Under the pieces are notes generated by a model that did no database searches, had not been told where the DNA came from, and was given only the letters and a program-made list of their open reading frames with translations. A stretch of DNA of 64,000 nt. Origin: Marvania coccoides (lineage: Eukaryota > Chlorophyta > Trebouxiophyceae > Chlorellales > Chlorellaceae). A program made the translations under genes and the position numbers. Location: positions 1,178,001-1,242,000 of the forward strand of contig OY978102.1 in NCBI GenBank assembly GCA_963854735.1. Reading direction: 5' to 3'. Each line of letters opens with the position of its first letter. The first letter of the stretch is position 1. This document shows positions 35,888 to 48,044 of the stretch, piece after piece.

Positions 35888-38800
35888 ATGGCGAGTCTAC
35901 ACGACTTCAAAGGCAACTGCGACCTTTGCAGTCTAGAAGCAGACAGCGAGGTTGCTGAAGTAGTCGGCCTGGACTGCTCCTTTGCACAATGTCCTGAAGA
36001 AGCGAGTCTATATCACCAGGCTTGCTTGGAGAAGTACCTGAAGAGCATCCGCTGCGAGAGGTAGGTCACGCGTATTTTGGGTCGCCCCTGCGCCCTGCCC
36101 TGGCATCCCTAAGTGCGGTTTTGCTCCATGTGAAACGCAGAAATCGAAAGATTGGCTTCCCTTGCCCTCGAGGCTGCGGCAAGAACACGCGGTTCTCAGA
36201 AAAATGCAAGGGAAAGGTGAGGCTGAGGTCCCATACCGCCCTCCCCACTGCTGTTGAAGGTCTGGTCCCCTGATCAATCTTCGAAAAATTGAACCTCTGC
36301 TCTTCAATCTCCCTCGCAGGTCACAAAATCACACCCAGTTACCATACGCAGTGAGGGCAACAAAAAGCGGCGGCAGGTGCGTGCCCTGCCACCCCGATTA
36401 TAACTTTTCCCCCACAATATTTTCCTCGAATACTTTTTTCACCGCCCCGTCTCATTGTTCATTTTTCGCTCGCAGGCGGAGCTGGACAGCCTACGGACGG
36501 TGGTGCCGGAGCAGACCAAGTCCAAAAAGGACAAGGAGAAGGAAAAGCAGGCCGCCCCGTTGGACAGAAAGGCAGCGGCAAAGGCAGCAAAGTCGGCGCA
36601 CCCGGTGAAAGCTCTCAACGTCGCCAACGCGTCGTTCACCAAGGTCCTCCCCCCCAAGTCTGCTGCGGAGCTCAAAAAGGAGTCGCTGGCGCAGCAGCGC
36701 GACAAGCTGCGCGCCGAAATTTCAGCGCACAAGTCGGGAAACCTAGCGGCGGCTAAGCTGGCGGCAGCCAAGCAGCAGCCCCTCGCGCCGGCCTCCAAGG
36801 AAGTCAAAACGCTGGAGGAGTGGGAGGCGGAGAGGAACGGCGGCTCTGCCAAGCTGGAACGCTTCGGCAGCACCGCCAGCAGCAGCTCGCAGCAGTGGAT
36901 GGGCAGCGGCGGAGCTTCCGCCCCCACAGCCTCCAACGCGTGGGGTCGGCCTCGCGCGGCATCAGGGCAGACCCCTTCCCCCGTATTGCTGTCGCCTGCG
37001 CCAAGTTTGAGCCACCCGGCTCCCATTTGCGCCCCCTCAGCTTCAACAGCGGCAGGCAGGGGCCTGCCGCACGGCGGCGGATATTCCGCGCTCAGCAGCG
37101 GCTGGGCCGACGAGGAGAGCCTCGCGGACATGGAAGGCGGCGGTGGCATGGTTTCAGGCGGAAGCTCGCAGCCAGCGACGCCGCCATCATCTTTTGCCAT
37201 TGGCGGCGGCGCTGCTACCGCCATGGACCCAAATCAGCCTATTCCAGGTATGGTGCTGGCCTCCCCCGAGGTCAAATCCGCTGCCAAGCTCACCAAGGCG
37301 CAGCGCAAGAACCTGAAACGCGCGGAGAAGAAGGCTGCGGCGAGGCATGAGGAGGGCACCGCAGGAGACGACACCGGCAGCGCTCTTTCTGGCGCTGGCT
37401 CGCACTCGCACACCGCGCCGTCGGTGGACGTCGCAGGCAGCCACGCTTCAGACGCGGAGTTGTACGCGTTCGCGGGCGGGGAGGGCGCGGGCGGGTTTTT
37501 GGGCGGCAGCGGCCTTTCTTCTGGTGCGACGCCTGCCGCCGCGGAGCAGGAAGTCTACGGCGTGGGTGGCCACGCCGCCAACGTGTCGCTGGAGTCTGAG
37601 ATGGACGTTACGGGGCAGTGCATGCGGTGCGTCGTTCAGAGAAAGCTTCAATTGCAGGTGGCGGAGCTGCAGGCACTGGGCTTCCCTGGAAGCGCTGCTG
37701 CGCGTGCTGTGGTGATGACTGGTGGGGATCTGGAGGCGGCGGTGACGCTGCTGCTGGCGCCCGACGGCGGGGAGGCGGCGCTGGCGGGCGCGCAGCACAG
37801 CGAGGCGGTGGACATCAGTGAAGAGCTGTCGGCGGTGCAAGCCATCAGAATGCAGTACAACTTTCCTGCTGGGGTGGTGGAGGCGGTGGTGATCGACCAC
37901 GACGGCGACATCGACGCCGCTGAGGCCTCCCTGCAGCAGTCTGCAGCCGAGGAAGAGGAAGCTGCGACGGCGCAAGCCCAGCACCATGTGCAGCAGCAGC
38001 GGCACGCGCAGCAGCTCGCTGATTCCGGCGCCATGTCGTCACTGTTCCACGGCACCGCATTCGATCACCACCTGCAGGCACACCATCAGCAGGCACACCT
38101 GCAGCAGTACCCCTCTACTAGCGGCTCAGCTGCTGCTGCTGCTGCTTCGCACGCCGACAACAACGGGTGGCCTGCTAGCCTGATGATGGGAGGTGGAGCG
38201 GACGCAAACGGTGGCGGGGCCGGCGGCTGGAACTCGCTGTTGGGCCTTGAAGGCGTCACTCAAGCCGCTCTCTCCGCGGTGCACGGCGGCGATGGGCTGT
38301 CCCCGCTCACCATGCCGCCTTCCTCCTCCTCGCAGCACGCACAGCACGCGCAGCAGCACGCTTCTTTCCTCCCGCACGACCGGCAGGCGGGCGGCTCTGC
38401 TTCGCTGTTTGGCGACGCGCTGGGCCTGCTGGGGATCACCAGCACCGCCCCAGAGCCGCCGCCGGAGCAGCAGCACGCGGGAGGCAACAGCTTGTGGGGC
38501 GGCAGCGGGCTGGGCGCCCTGGGCGGGTTTTCCAGTGAGAGCGGTCCAGGGTCACCACTGGCAGCGGCCTACGACCCCATCCACGTCCACCCACAGCACG
38601 CGCAGCACAGCCAACCCCCTAGCCAGCACAACTCCTCCTCCTTCTTCGCTTCCAGCGGCCCCCAGTCCCCCCTTTACGCCGCCCATCACAACGGCAACGG
38701 CGGCGGGGGAGTCAACAGCAGCAACGCGCACTCCGCGCACTCCTCGGCCCCTGGTGGCGGCTCCTGGTTTGACGCCCCCGCCCAGCACCACCACCACCAG

Positions 38801-39073
38801 CAGCAGATGCCATCTGCCGCAGCTGCCTGGGCTCCGCTTGGCGGAGTGTCCGGCGGGTCAGCTTCCAGCCCAATGAGGGGCTCCATGGACCGAGGGGGCT
38901 TCTTTGGGGCCCCAGGGGGGCTGCATCACCCTCTGGGCGGCGTGAGAGTGGCAGGAGCGGCCGGAAATGGGGCCGCTGTCGTGCCTCCGCACCAGCAGCA
39001 ACAGCAGCAGCAGCACCCCAGCGTGGAGGATACCGAGCTGAGCGAGCTCATGGCAACGCTGATGTGCCGCTGA
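35888..39073 (+). CDS. RING-like zinc finger and UBA-like domain protein
   Basis: Four exons (35888..36060, 36141..36216, 36320..36376, 36476..39073), 967 residues. Residues 10-85 form a Cys/His cluster: CDLC, LDCSFAQC, YHQACLEKYLKSIRC and CPRGCGK, a RING-variant layout, followed by KGKVTKSHP. A basic, Lys-rich helix follows (KSKKDKEKEKQ). Near residues 400-470 are two UBA-like segments: LQVAELQALGFPGSAAARAV and MQYNFPAGVVEAVV with IDAAEASL. The rest is low-complexity Gln, His, Ser and Gly with CAG/CAC-rich codons. The combination suggests an RNA- or ubiquitin-linked adaptor; similar N-terminal fingers exist in uncharacterised plant proteins. E3 activity is not shown. Confidence 0.7.
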
Positions 39074-39685
39074 GCTGAGCTACATGTCATAGGCTGTGCA
39101 AAAAAGGCCTCCCACTCTCACCTTACACATGGAAAATATCACTCCCTGTCTGCCCGGTTTTTTTCCCTCTTCTTTATGCAACTAAAAACAGGGCTGCGTT
39201 TGTATGCATAGGTCGTGCTGCTGCCCTGTGTCTGTATCCTATTTTTCTCTCTTCTCCCTCTCTGTGTGGATTTGTTGGAAGAAATACGATATGGCTGGCT
39301 GCTCTAGAAAAACGGGCCGCCCAAAAAGCCTTGCTTCCAACTGAAATCGTTTTCCCTTGCATTACAAGCTGTGCATGAACAAAGCTAATTTTCTCCTCGG
39401 TGCAAATATGCCCGAGGATGCCCATGCAATAAAGGAAAGAAAGGAAGCAAATCAAAAGAAAACTATTTTAAGAAGAAGAGGGGGAAAGACGACACAAAAT
39501 TGGGCTGAACTGGGGCAAAACAACGGGAATGTGGATGTCCTCGCTGGCACCACTCTATCAGTCTAGAAAGTTTCGAACAATGTATACTACGTAAATGCTG
39601 CGTCAATGGGTGAAACTTTTTTTTGTTGAAAGGTCGTCATTTATTCCTGAATATAACAGAAGGCCGGCGAGAGGTCGCTTTCTAA
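39074..39685. other. convergent 3' spacer
   Basis: 612 bp, AT-rich, between the RING/UBA gene and the small minus-strand gene. Nothing recognised. Confidence 0.55.
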
Positions 39686-40554
39686 TTAATTAAACCCTCG
39701 GCCAGGGCCTTTGCTGCCGCCCTGCATGTCCCGCAGCCCCTTAGTCATCTGCGCAGCAGCACAGCAACCATTTATTAGCGAGAGAATATTTCCAAGAAAA
39801 ATACAGAAACAAAATGCAATTACTGCATTAAAAATCGACTGCTCTGTTCTCTCTCAAATCGCCATTATTCTCACCTCTTCCCTGAACACCTTGAAGAACT
39901 CTGAGCCCTTTTCTGTGACGTTGGCGTGGTGCTGGACGCCCTTCTTGGCCGCCTCGCCCAACACCGCATTGGAGCGGATGGCAAACTTCTGGAAGGCCTT
40001 GCTGTTGGCCAGAGAGTTGACAAGCACCTGTGCAGGTGGAGGAAAAATGTGAATGAGGTATTAGAGTGGGAGCGGAGGAGGAGGAGCGTTCAATACTTTT
40101 CCATGTTATGCACAAAACTGTCAACCAGGCTCAAAAGTAAGCTCACCTCATTGAGTAGGTAGTTCATGATGCGCTGGAAGAACGCCTGCGGGAAGGAACA
40201 CAGCACAGAAGGTTTTAGAATCTCTTCCGAATTTTTGTTTGGGCCCAAATTTTGGAGCAACCGCAATGGGGCACGCGCAGTTGTGCTTCATAGACACGAG
40301 TAGGAAGCTGGAACAAGATGCTGTTCGAGCATAAGCTCACCATCTTTGCAAAAATAGTAGAGAGATTATTCTGCGCTGCTCTCGAACGGCTCCGAATGGC
40401 CTGCGCCCAGTTCAAGATGGTCTCAGCCCACTTCCTTTATATTAAGTTAAAAAATTTATATAAATCGCCAGGCAATTCGTTGTTTTCACATGACCCATTT
40501 TGTCCCGCCGTACCTCAGCCCAAGCTGGCACCTGCCAGAAAGAGGCTCAGCCAT
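39686..40554 (-). CDS. small five-exon protein, unknown function
   Basis: Exons 40554..40514, 40434..40341, 40185..40147, 40027..39875 and 39748..39686 join in frame to 129 residues. Exons 3 and 4 are the firmest: AFFQRIMNYLLNE and VLVNSLANSKAFQKFAIRS have strong coding character and good splice sites. The last exon ends MTKGLRDMQGGSKGPGRGFN. The first two exons are less sure; exon 1 rests on a GTACGG donor and matching phase. The protein is amphipathic and largely helical, has no signal peptide that can be defended, and matches no named domain I recall. The 39-base third exon is unusually short. Confidence 0.55.
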
Positions 40555-41002
40555 AATGCTTTTGCAAGAAAGGGCCGACAGTTCACCGGCTGTTCCTTCA
40601 AGAACAAAGGTCTCTATCTCTTATGCTGGCCCCTTGGCAAAATGCCGTCTTCTCACAATGCTTGTGAGAAGGTAAACGAGTAGGATTGATCACGCGTGTT
40701 AGTTAATAAGCGGAAACGAATAGTGATGTCATGTTATGTGAATGATGAAGAAAGTCAAAGCCATGGTCAAGTGCTGAAACGCAGCGAAGCTAAACAAACT
40801 TTAAACAATAAAAATTCGGAAGAAACGAACGAGAAAGTAAAAGCAAAGCAGCAGCACATAAAAAAGCAAACCAAAAGGAACACCAAATAATAACTCCACA
40901 TCACATCTCCCACGCAAAAAATACATTTTTGATTCTATATCACTCAATTTCATTTAACGTATAATACGAATTATTCAACTATTTCTACCATCTCTCTTCA
41001 GA
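40555..41002. other. intergenic
   Basis: 448 bp between minus-strand genes; A-rich, nothing recognised. Confidence 0.55.
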
Positions 41003-43850
41003 TCAACGCAAAAAGGCGCTCAGGGCAGAGCACGCCCCGCTGCCGCTGCCTGCCACCCGGCACCACGTACTGGCCACCGCCACCGTGCCTCCCAGCACCG
41101 CTACAGCCGCTCCCAAGCCTAGCCGCGCGTGTTTTGGATGTATGCTCATTGCCACTGCAACCTGCATCAGCGCCGCCATACACAGCGCGCCACAGCTCAG
41201 CGCTGTCGCCGTGTCGAGCCACCCCCGTGGGAAGCTCAACGCGCGCACCGCCTCGGCCGCAGACGCAGGGGCCTCCGCAAGAGACGACAGAAGCACCGAT
41301 GCTGCAATGCCACCTACCAGGAAGCCCACCAGCCCTCCCGCGCCGGCGGAACGCCCCACCGCTGCACGCACCGCCCCCCCCGCTGCACCGCCGTGCACCG
41401 CCAGGGTCAGCACCATCGCAGGCACAGCGGCAGCGGCATTTGAAGACGCCGCTATCTGTCGGGTGAAATCCCATCCTAAGGTGGCTGCCCGGGCCAGCAG
41501 TGCGCACAGCACCGCCACTGCAGCCGCCTGCGCAGGCACTGTCAGCCTCCGCCCCGCTTTGCCGCTGCCAATATCCCCTACAGGGTGGCTCGACAGCGGT
41601 TGGCGGGGCTTACTGGGAGTGGAACAAGGCTGAGCCGCATCGCTGTAATGCAGGCTGTCTGCTCGGCGCTGGGTCATGCCTTGGCCGCTCACTGCTCCAT
41701 ACCCTCCCACTGCGGCCGCACCACCTCCTCCTCCCCATGCTAGTTCACCAGTAGCCATGCCGTTGCCGCTGCTGTTGTAACAATCGTTCAAGTGGTCATC
41801 GCCGTGGCCTTTACCGTTCATTAGGATGGGAGAAATACCGCCGCCGCCGCCGCGGGCTGCTAGGGCTCTCAACGAATATCGCCGAGCCAGCAGCGCCGCC
41901 GCCGCCCCTGCGGCCGCAGCGCTCAGCGTGTGCACCGCAGACAAGTTGACGGTGAGGTACGCCAGCGGGGCCGCGCCGCAGGCCGCCATGACCGCCGCAG
42001 CGAAGCCCATCACGACTGGAGTGGGGAGAGAAGTCCCCGCCACCGCTGCTGCTGCCACCGCTGCCACCACCACCGCCGGGGCTATCCCTGCTGCCGCTGG
42101 ACCCAGCAGCGCGATGCTCATGTTGGGCAAAGGGGATAAGAACGCCCCCGCGGGCCCTTCCAGCGCCTCAAAGCTCATTCGAATGCCCTCCAACGCCGCT
42201 GCTGACAGCGTGGCAGCAGAAGCCACTTCAGACGCGTGGGCGCCCTTGAGCGCGTCGGGGAGCAGCTCCGCAAATACCATCCAGATCATGCACCCCGCAG
42301 CGAAACCCAGCGCCGTCGGCAGCAGCGCCCTGAACGTCTCGACAAATAAGAACGAGGGCACCGCCACCAGCGGCTGCGGCAGGCACGTCACCACGCTCCA
42401 AAACAAGGCTTCGTAGGGGGTGGCGCCTTGCGCCACCAGCATGGTGGCTTTTGCGAGCCCCTCAGGCACGTTGTGCACACCTATTGCCAGCGTAGTCAGC
42501 ACTCCCTGCGCCCACCCTCTGTCGCCGCAAAAAGAGACGCCCACGCCGCAGCCCTCGCCCACCGCGTGCGCCGCCATAATTCCCACCATCAGCACCAGCC
42601 TGCGGGCGTTCGTGCCGTGTACGTGCCCGAATTTCACGTCCTCTAGCGAGTCCAACCACCGCTGAATAAATCTAATGAAAATTCCGCCTAAAAACACGCC
42701 CAAAACCACCATGCGCGCGCCGTACGGCTGTCCCTCGTGAATGAGGTCGAAACTGGCGGCAAACATGACCCCGCAGGCCACTGCAGTGGCCACGGCGCTC
42801 CAGTGCGGCGACAGCTTTCGCACGATGAAGAAAGGCAACGCTCCCAAGCCTGCTGCGCCTGCCATGGCCAGGGTCATGCCCACAACTGTCAATACCGGGA
42901 TGTGTTTGTCCATTGCGGCGGCGCGAGCGGCAATGGTGGCCACAGGGGCCACCGGGTAGCGATGCCGCCAGTGGCGCCGCTCGCTCAGCTTTTGGGCCGC
43001 AAAAGCGTCCGGGGTGCGGCTGGGATCGTGCACGTCAGCAACCACAGGCGCGGGTTTCTCCAGTGCTGATCGTTCCTGCGAGAAAAAAGAGGGTAAAAGC
43101 GGTGCAAACATGAGTGACTTGTGAATATTGCCGAAACTATTTCTGGGTTCGTTGTTATAATTACTCACTTGTTGGCGCTCGGGAGCGGCCTTCATCTTGC
43201 CGTGGCGGTTACTGGCATGGCGCTGCCACAGCCCCCGCACGCCGCCAGCCCCAGCAACGGTCGTCGAAGCACCAGCTGCTGCTCCTCCGCTGCTGCCGTC
43301 GCTTTTCTTCAGCCGGTGCCCTATCCTGGCGCCGTCGATGCGCGAATCGCCGTCCTTGAGCGGCTGCAGCGACGGCGTGGGTGTTTTCCGCGGCTGGGGG
43401 TTCATTTTACGGTGCAGGCGGCGCTGCAGGATGGCCAGATCCAACTGGCCAGTGGCACGCTTTGGCGTCCCGTCAAAATGCGTCGGCGCAGGCCCATGGG
43501 GAGGAACCTTGGCCTGATCGGCGTAGTTTTGTATGCCTACAGGGGGCTGCACCGCTTCGTCACGGCTGCCCCCCTCTGCGCCGTCTTTTTCATCACCTTT
43601 TGTGGGGCCTTCCGGCTTGCCGCCCACCCCCAGGCGCGCAGCGTCAAAAGAAAAGTCTCTGCGGTCTTTTGTGGCCTCCAGGCGCTGCTCGACATCGGAC
43701 TGTGGGGGGTGGGGGTGGGGTAAGGTTAAAGGGGGCCACTTGAGGGGGTGAAGAGGAGCGGGACGAGTTGCGACTCACCGGCAGTGGGGAGGAGGCAGCG
43801 CAGGTAGAGACGATGCACGCAACGAGGAGGCACGTCAACAGCACCCTCAT
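41003..43850 (-). CDS. ZIP-family metal transporter, enlarged
   Basis: Three exons (43850..43779, 43699..43169, 43075..41003), all phase 0, 891 residues. ZIP proteins bring zinc, iron or manganese into the cytosol. A signal peptide (MRVLLTCLLVACIVSTCAAS) precedes about 200 residues of charged, probably lumenal sequence. The ZIP core has the metal helices IMAAHAVGEGCGVGVSF and TLAIGVHNVPEGLA (HxxxE pairs). It is nearest to the plant At3g08650 type. After the core comes a Gly/Asn-rich linker (GNGMATGELAWGGGG) and then another hydrophobic block of about five segments up to the C-terminus, so the protein is about twice the usual ZIP length. The role of the extra block is unknown. Confidence 0.88.
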
Positions 43851-44253
43851 GGGTGGTTCGCGCGGTTGTGCAGGTGTATCGAGTGAGCTATTTAAGAGGG
43901 ACGCGTTATCATTTGTTTGAATTGAATATTTGGTCTGGGGGTCTGATGCGTTGAAAAAGGGCAGGCCGCCTACTCTTGACTTCTGGATGTTACTATTTGT
44001 ATCTTCATCCTCTTAGTAGAAATGTGCCGAAAACAAAATTTCCCCCTCGGAGACGTGACGAAGCAGGCTCACAGCATGAGCAAGCGATGAAAACAAAAGA
44101 TAAATAGCATCAAACGAGTCAATCGATTTCCTTACGAGCAGCGCGCAGCAGTGCAACAGCGCCCTCACACATTTTATTATTATTGATATTTAAATCACGA
44201 TGATCAGAAAATAGAGCGGCCAGTTCTTTTCAGTTTAATTCAACAGCAGCAAA
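43851..44253. promoter_or_regulatory. divergent spacer, ZIP transporter/Nup107
   Basis: 403 bp between divergent starts; AT-rich, presumed shared promoter region with no defined element. Confidence 0.4.
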
Positions 44254-47200
44254 ATGAACAACCCGCTGTTTGGAACTACCACGTTCTCCCCGTTCCCCGC
44301 CGGCCAGAACGCCGTCAACAACCCAGTTTGGAGCGATGTGATGGCCGACGACGAGGACCGGGCAGCCCCCAACACCGCGCCTGGCATGCGCCGGCTGGGC
44401 GCACTGCAGCCTTGGGAGCTCCCTGTCGGGGAGGACCGCTACGCTCACCCCATCCTCTCCACCGCTGCCGCTCAAATCCCCGCCCCTGCCGCCGCCGCCG
44501 CTGCCTTGGGCCGCGATCGCCCCGAGGAGGCCGCCTTTTCCGATGCGTTGGGGCGGCTGATGCGGGGGGAGGCTGACGCTGCGGGCACCATCGCTGCCTA
44601 TGCTGACATCTGCAATGCCAGGGCTGCAGAGCTGCGGGACTTGGCCATCTCACAGCTTCAGAAGGCCGCCCGCTACATGGCGCTGTCGGAGGCTGCAGCG
44701 GAGCTGGAGGCGGAGGCAGCTACCTGGCAGCTTCTATGGTTCTTGCATGGGGTGCCCGGCCGAGATTTCCCCGCAGGGAGGGGTGGAGATTTCGTGGAGG
44801 GCGCTGGCCTTGCAAAAACTTTCCATCAGCTGGCAGCAGACCTGGTGTTCCAGGACGACGTGCTGAACCGTGCTGCGCGTGCTGTGGCATGGCTGGAAGC
44901 TTCCGCAGCCGCAGCAGACCCTGAGCCAGAGCAGGGGCTGGTGAGGAGCGACGGGGTGTGGCAAGAGACCAGAGGAAAGCTCGCAGCAGGCGCAGCAGCG
45001 CGCGCTTTTGGGGGCGTGCAGGCGGCGCTGGTGACGGAACTCGACCCGGATGCCACCACCCGGGAGCGCGCGCGCCTGGACGCTGACAACATTAAGGACG
45101 AGGAGCGGTTGATGAAAATGGTGTGGCGGTTGGTGCGAGGCGGACGCGCAGCACGCGCAGCAGCGGCCTGCCGGCGGGCAGGACAGCCGTGGCGTGCGGC
45201 GAGCCTGGGAGGGGGCGGCTTCCACGGTCCGCTGCCACTGGGAGCGGCCGCTGAGGAGTGCGACAGCGCCAGCAGCGGCGAGCCCCAAGCTGAAGCCTTG
45301 GCGGGCGAGGCGGAGCACGGCCCCGCGGCGCTGCGTGCGCTGTGGCGATGGACGTGCTTCCAGGCCGCGGAACGCATCGCGGGCGGGGTGGAAGCGACAG
45401 GTGGCGGGGCGTTTGAATCTGCGGTGTATGCTGCTCTTTCTTCCCACGTCACCCGTGCACTGCCGGCCTGCGCCTCATGGGAGGACGCGCTGTGGGCGTA
45501 CTTGCGGTGCTGGTTGGATGCAGCCGTCGACTCCGAGGTGGCGGCTGCTGCCCCGCAGCTGCATGCAAATAATGCCGCCGCCGGGGGCGTCTCTTCTTCC
45601 TTAGAATCTGAGGGCCTGGCAGCCGCGGCAGGAGCCAGCTGGCCCACCCCGCAGGTACGCGACGCGCTGCCGGTGGCGTTTGCGGACGCCGTGGAGGCGG
45701 GGGGCGCGCAGCACGGCGGAGCACCGCCCACTGCTGACGGGGCTCAGCGCTTTCGCAGAGTGCAGCTCGACTTGATCCTGGATCGGATAGACCCGCTGGT
45801 GAGCCAGGCGCTGGTGCGATGGATCATCGGGGACGCGGCCCAGCACGCCGCGCCCTCCTCTGCGGGCAGCGCTTCAGCGATGCACGACGCCCCGCCGCCG
45901 CCCGGCCTTATGCGATTTGCGGCGCACCTGGCGCTGATGCTGTGGACGCTGGGCGTGGCGGCGGTGCCCCGCACCCCCGACCCTTCGGCGGCCTATTCCC
46001 AGCTGCACGACCTGCTTCAGGTAAAGAAAGAAATGAAGAAAACACTGTCACCTCTCGTTTGTTTTGTTTCCCCTCTTTACGTTCCTGTTTCCCGCATTAT
46101 TCAGCCCGCCCTCGTGGTAATATATTCTCGCTTGTATTTCATATTTGGCAAATTTTCCTTTTCTAAACAGCGTCTTGTCCAAGTCTACTCGGTGCACCTC
46201 ATCGACACCGGCGCCTCCTCGCTGGTGCCAGCCTACGCCTGCCACCTGCGCGCGGGCCTGCGCCGCGCCACCTACCTCATCTTCCTGGAGCAGCTGCTGG
46301 CCAGGGGGGACGCCGAAGCCTGCAGGGCAGCGTACACAGCGGGGGGGGAGATCTTTGCAGCATGGGGTGGGGGGGACGTGGAGCCTGATGAGATGCCCAT
46401 CATAGCGCGAAAGGTAAGGGATAAAACAGTAACAAAATGAAGGAGAGAGAATAAAATATCGAAAGCACAGTCAGTTTCTTGTATGAAAATGGAATTTTCC
46501 CGCAACACAGTTATTGCTCTACTTTCTTTGATTTTCCTTCATCCCGTTTCAATATAATCTGCGACATCATCAAATCACACTTCTAAACGCCCCCTTTTCC
46601 CTCTCCAAAACATTTTTTTATATCTCCAGGCGGTGAGCAAAGCGCAGATGGAGTCGGGCGGGGGCCCCCTTGCCCGAGCCCGTTCCCTGCTGTGGCTCTG
46701 CTTGGATGAAACCACGCGCGCCGACGCCGTGCACTGGGCCTGCACCCTGTGCCGCGAGTTCTCGCTGGGAGGGGCCGGCGGGGCGGCCGCTGCCGCCGCC
46801 CTTTTGGGCGATGTGATCCCCGCTGCAGTTCCTGGCGAGTCTCCGTTGGATAGGCTGCTGTCCGACGCGGAGCGCGCCGGCGCGGGGGCTGAAGCCGCGG
46901 AGCTCCGCGTCTGGGCGCGCTTTTTCGAGCTGGAGATCGAGTTTTCTTCCTGGGAGAGCGTGTACGAAGCGGCGGTGGGTGACGCTGCAGCAGCTGCGGA
47001 TGAGGGCGACGCGCAGGCCGCCATGGCGCAGCTGGCAGCAGACACGATGCCGCTGCTGCAGGCTGCGGTGGATTTTCTGCGGGAGGGGCGCTCAGGCGGG
47101 TGGTTGGTCTCCGCCCCCACCGCCAACAACTTTTCAACCGACGGTGGCCCCGCTGCGGGCGAAATCGCGGTGGTGGTGGGCCCTGGGGAGGCCGGGGACG

Positions 47201-47808
47201 AAGAAACCGAAGCACTGGTGGCAGCAGGAGAAGCGTACCCCGCGTTCGCCACACTGGAGGACCAATCTGCTGCGGCAGCAGCGCTGCAGGCGGCGCTGGC
47301 GGCAGCGGCAGGCGGCTTTGGCTGCCCGCCCGGCAGCACGGCGTTCCACGCGGGCATGGCGCCTGTGGAAGGCAGCGTGCACCTGCCTGGTCTCGTCAGC
47401 GTGGCTGTGGACTCCCCTGAGCCAGCGGGGCTGCAGGCAGCGGCACTGCTATCAGCTGCGCTCAAGGGGGACCTTGCCGACGGTTCCGGCTCCACTGCCT
47501 CTGTCTCCAACAGCGCGTTTATGGGGCCCTTAATATGCGCCAACGTGTCTGCGAGCCCAGATGTGGTGGCGGCGTTGTGTCGGGCGGCCGTGGTACCGAG
47601 AATTGCGCTGAAAGCGGCGGCGCTGCGCCACGCGGTGGTGCGCATGGGAGGGGAGGTGGGAGCGGTGGGCGCTGACGTGATGGCGATGTGTACTGCCGAT
47701 GACGGCAGCGGCACAGCGGCGCTGTTTTCCAGCGATGAAATGGCGGGGCTGGTGGAGCTGGACGCGGCCGCCACGGCGGCGCTGCTGAGGAGGGGGCGCA
47801 GGGAGTAG
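44254..47808 (+). CDS. NUP107: nucleoporin Nup107 (Nup84 family)
   Basis: Three exons (44254..46020, 46171..46413, 46630..47808), all phase 0, 1062 residues. Nup107 is part of the Y-complex scaffold of the nuclear pore. The N-terminus has an FG-like start (NNPLFGTTTFSPFPAGQN). The helical body includes LMKMVWRLVRGGRAARAA then CRRAGQPWRAASLGG, the family hallmark, followed by ALWRWTCFQAAE. Later come VHLIDTGASSLVPAYACHL and RRATYLIFLEQLL, again typical. The protein is very Ala-rich, which reflects the local GC bias and makes weak similarity searches harder. Length is close to animal and plant members. Confidence 0.88.
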
Positions 47809-48044
47809 TGGGAGAGGGCGAATTGGAGGGAAGAAAAGCTTTTTCTTTCTTTCTCCGAGTGAATTTAAGAATTTTTTAGTAACAAACTGGAATTTCTTGA
47901 ATTTGTGTAATTGGTGACATTGAATTTGAACACCAGGGGCACTATACTTGTTCAGGTTTGCACAATACACGCGTTTATATAAATAGAGAAGCAATACAAG
48001 CAACAGCGCGCTCTTTTTCATGCCCAAACATGCATACGCCCCCT

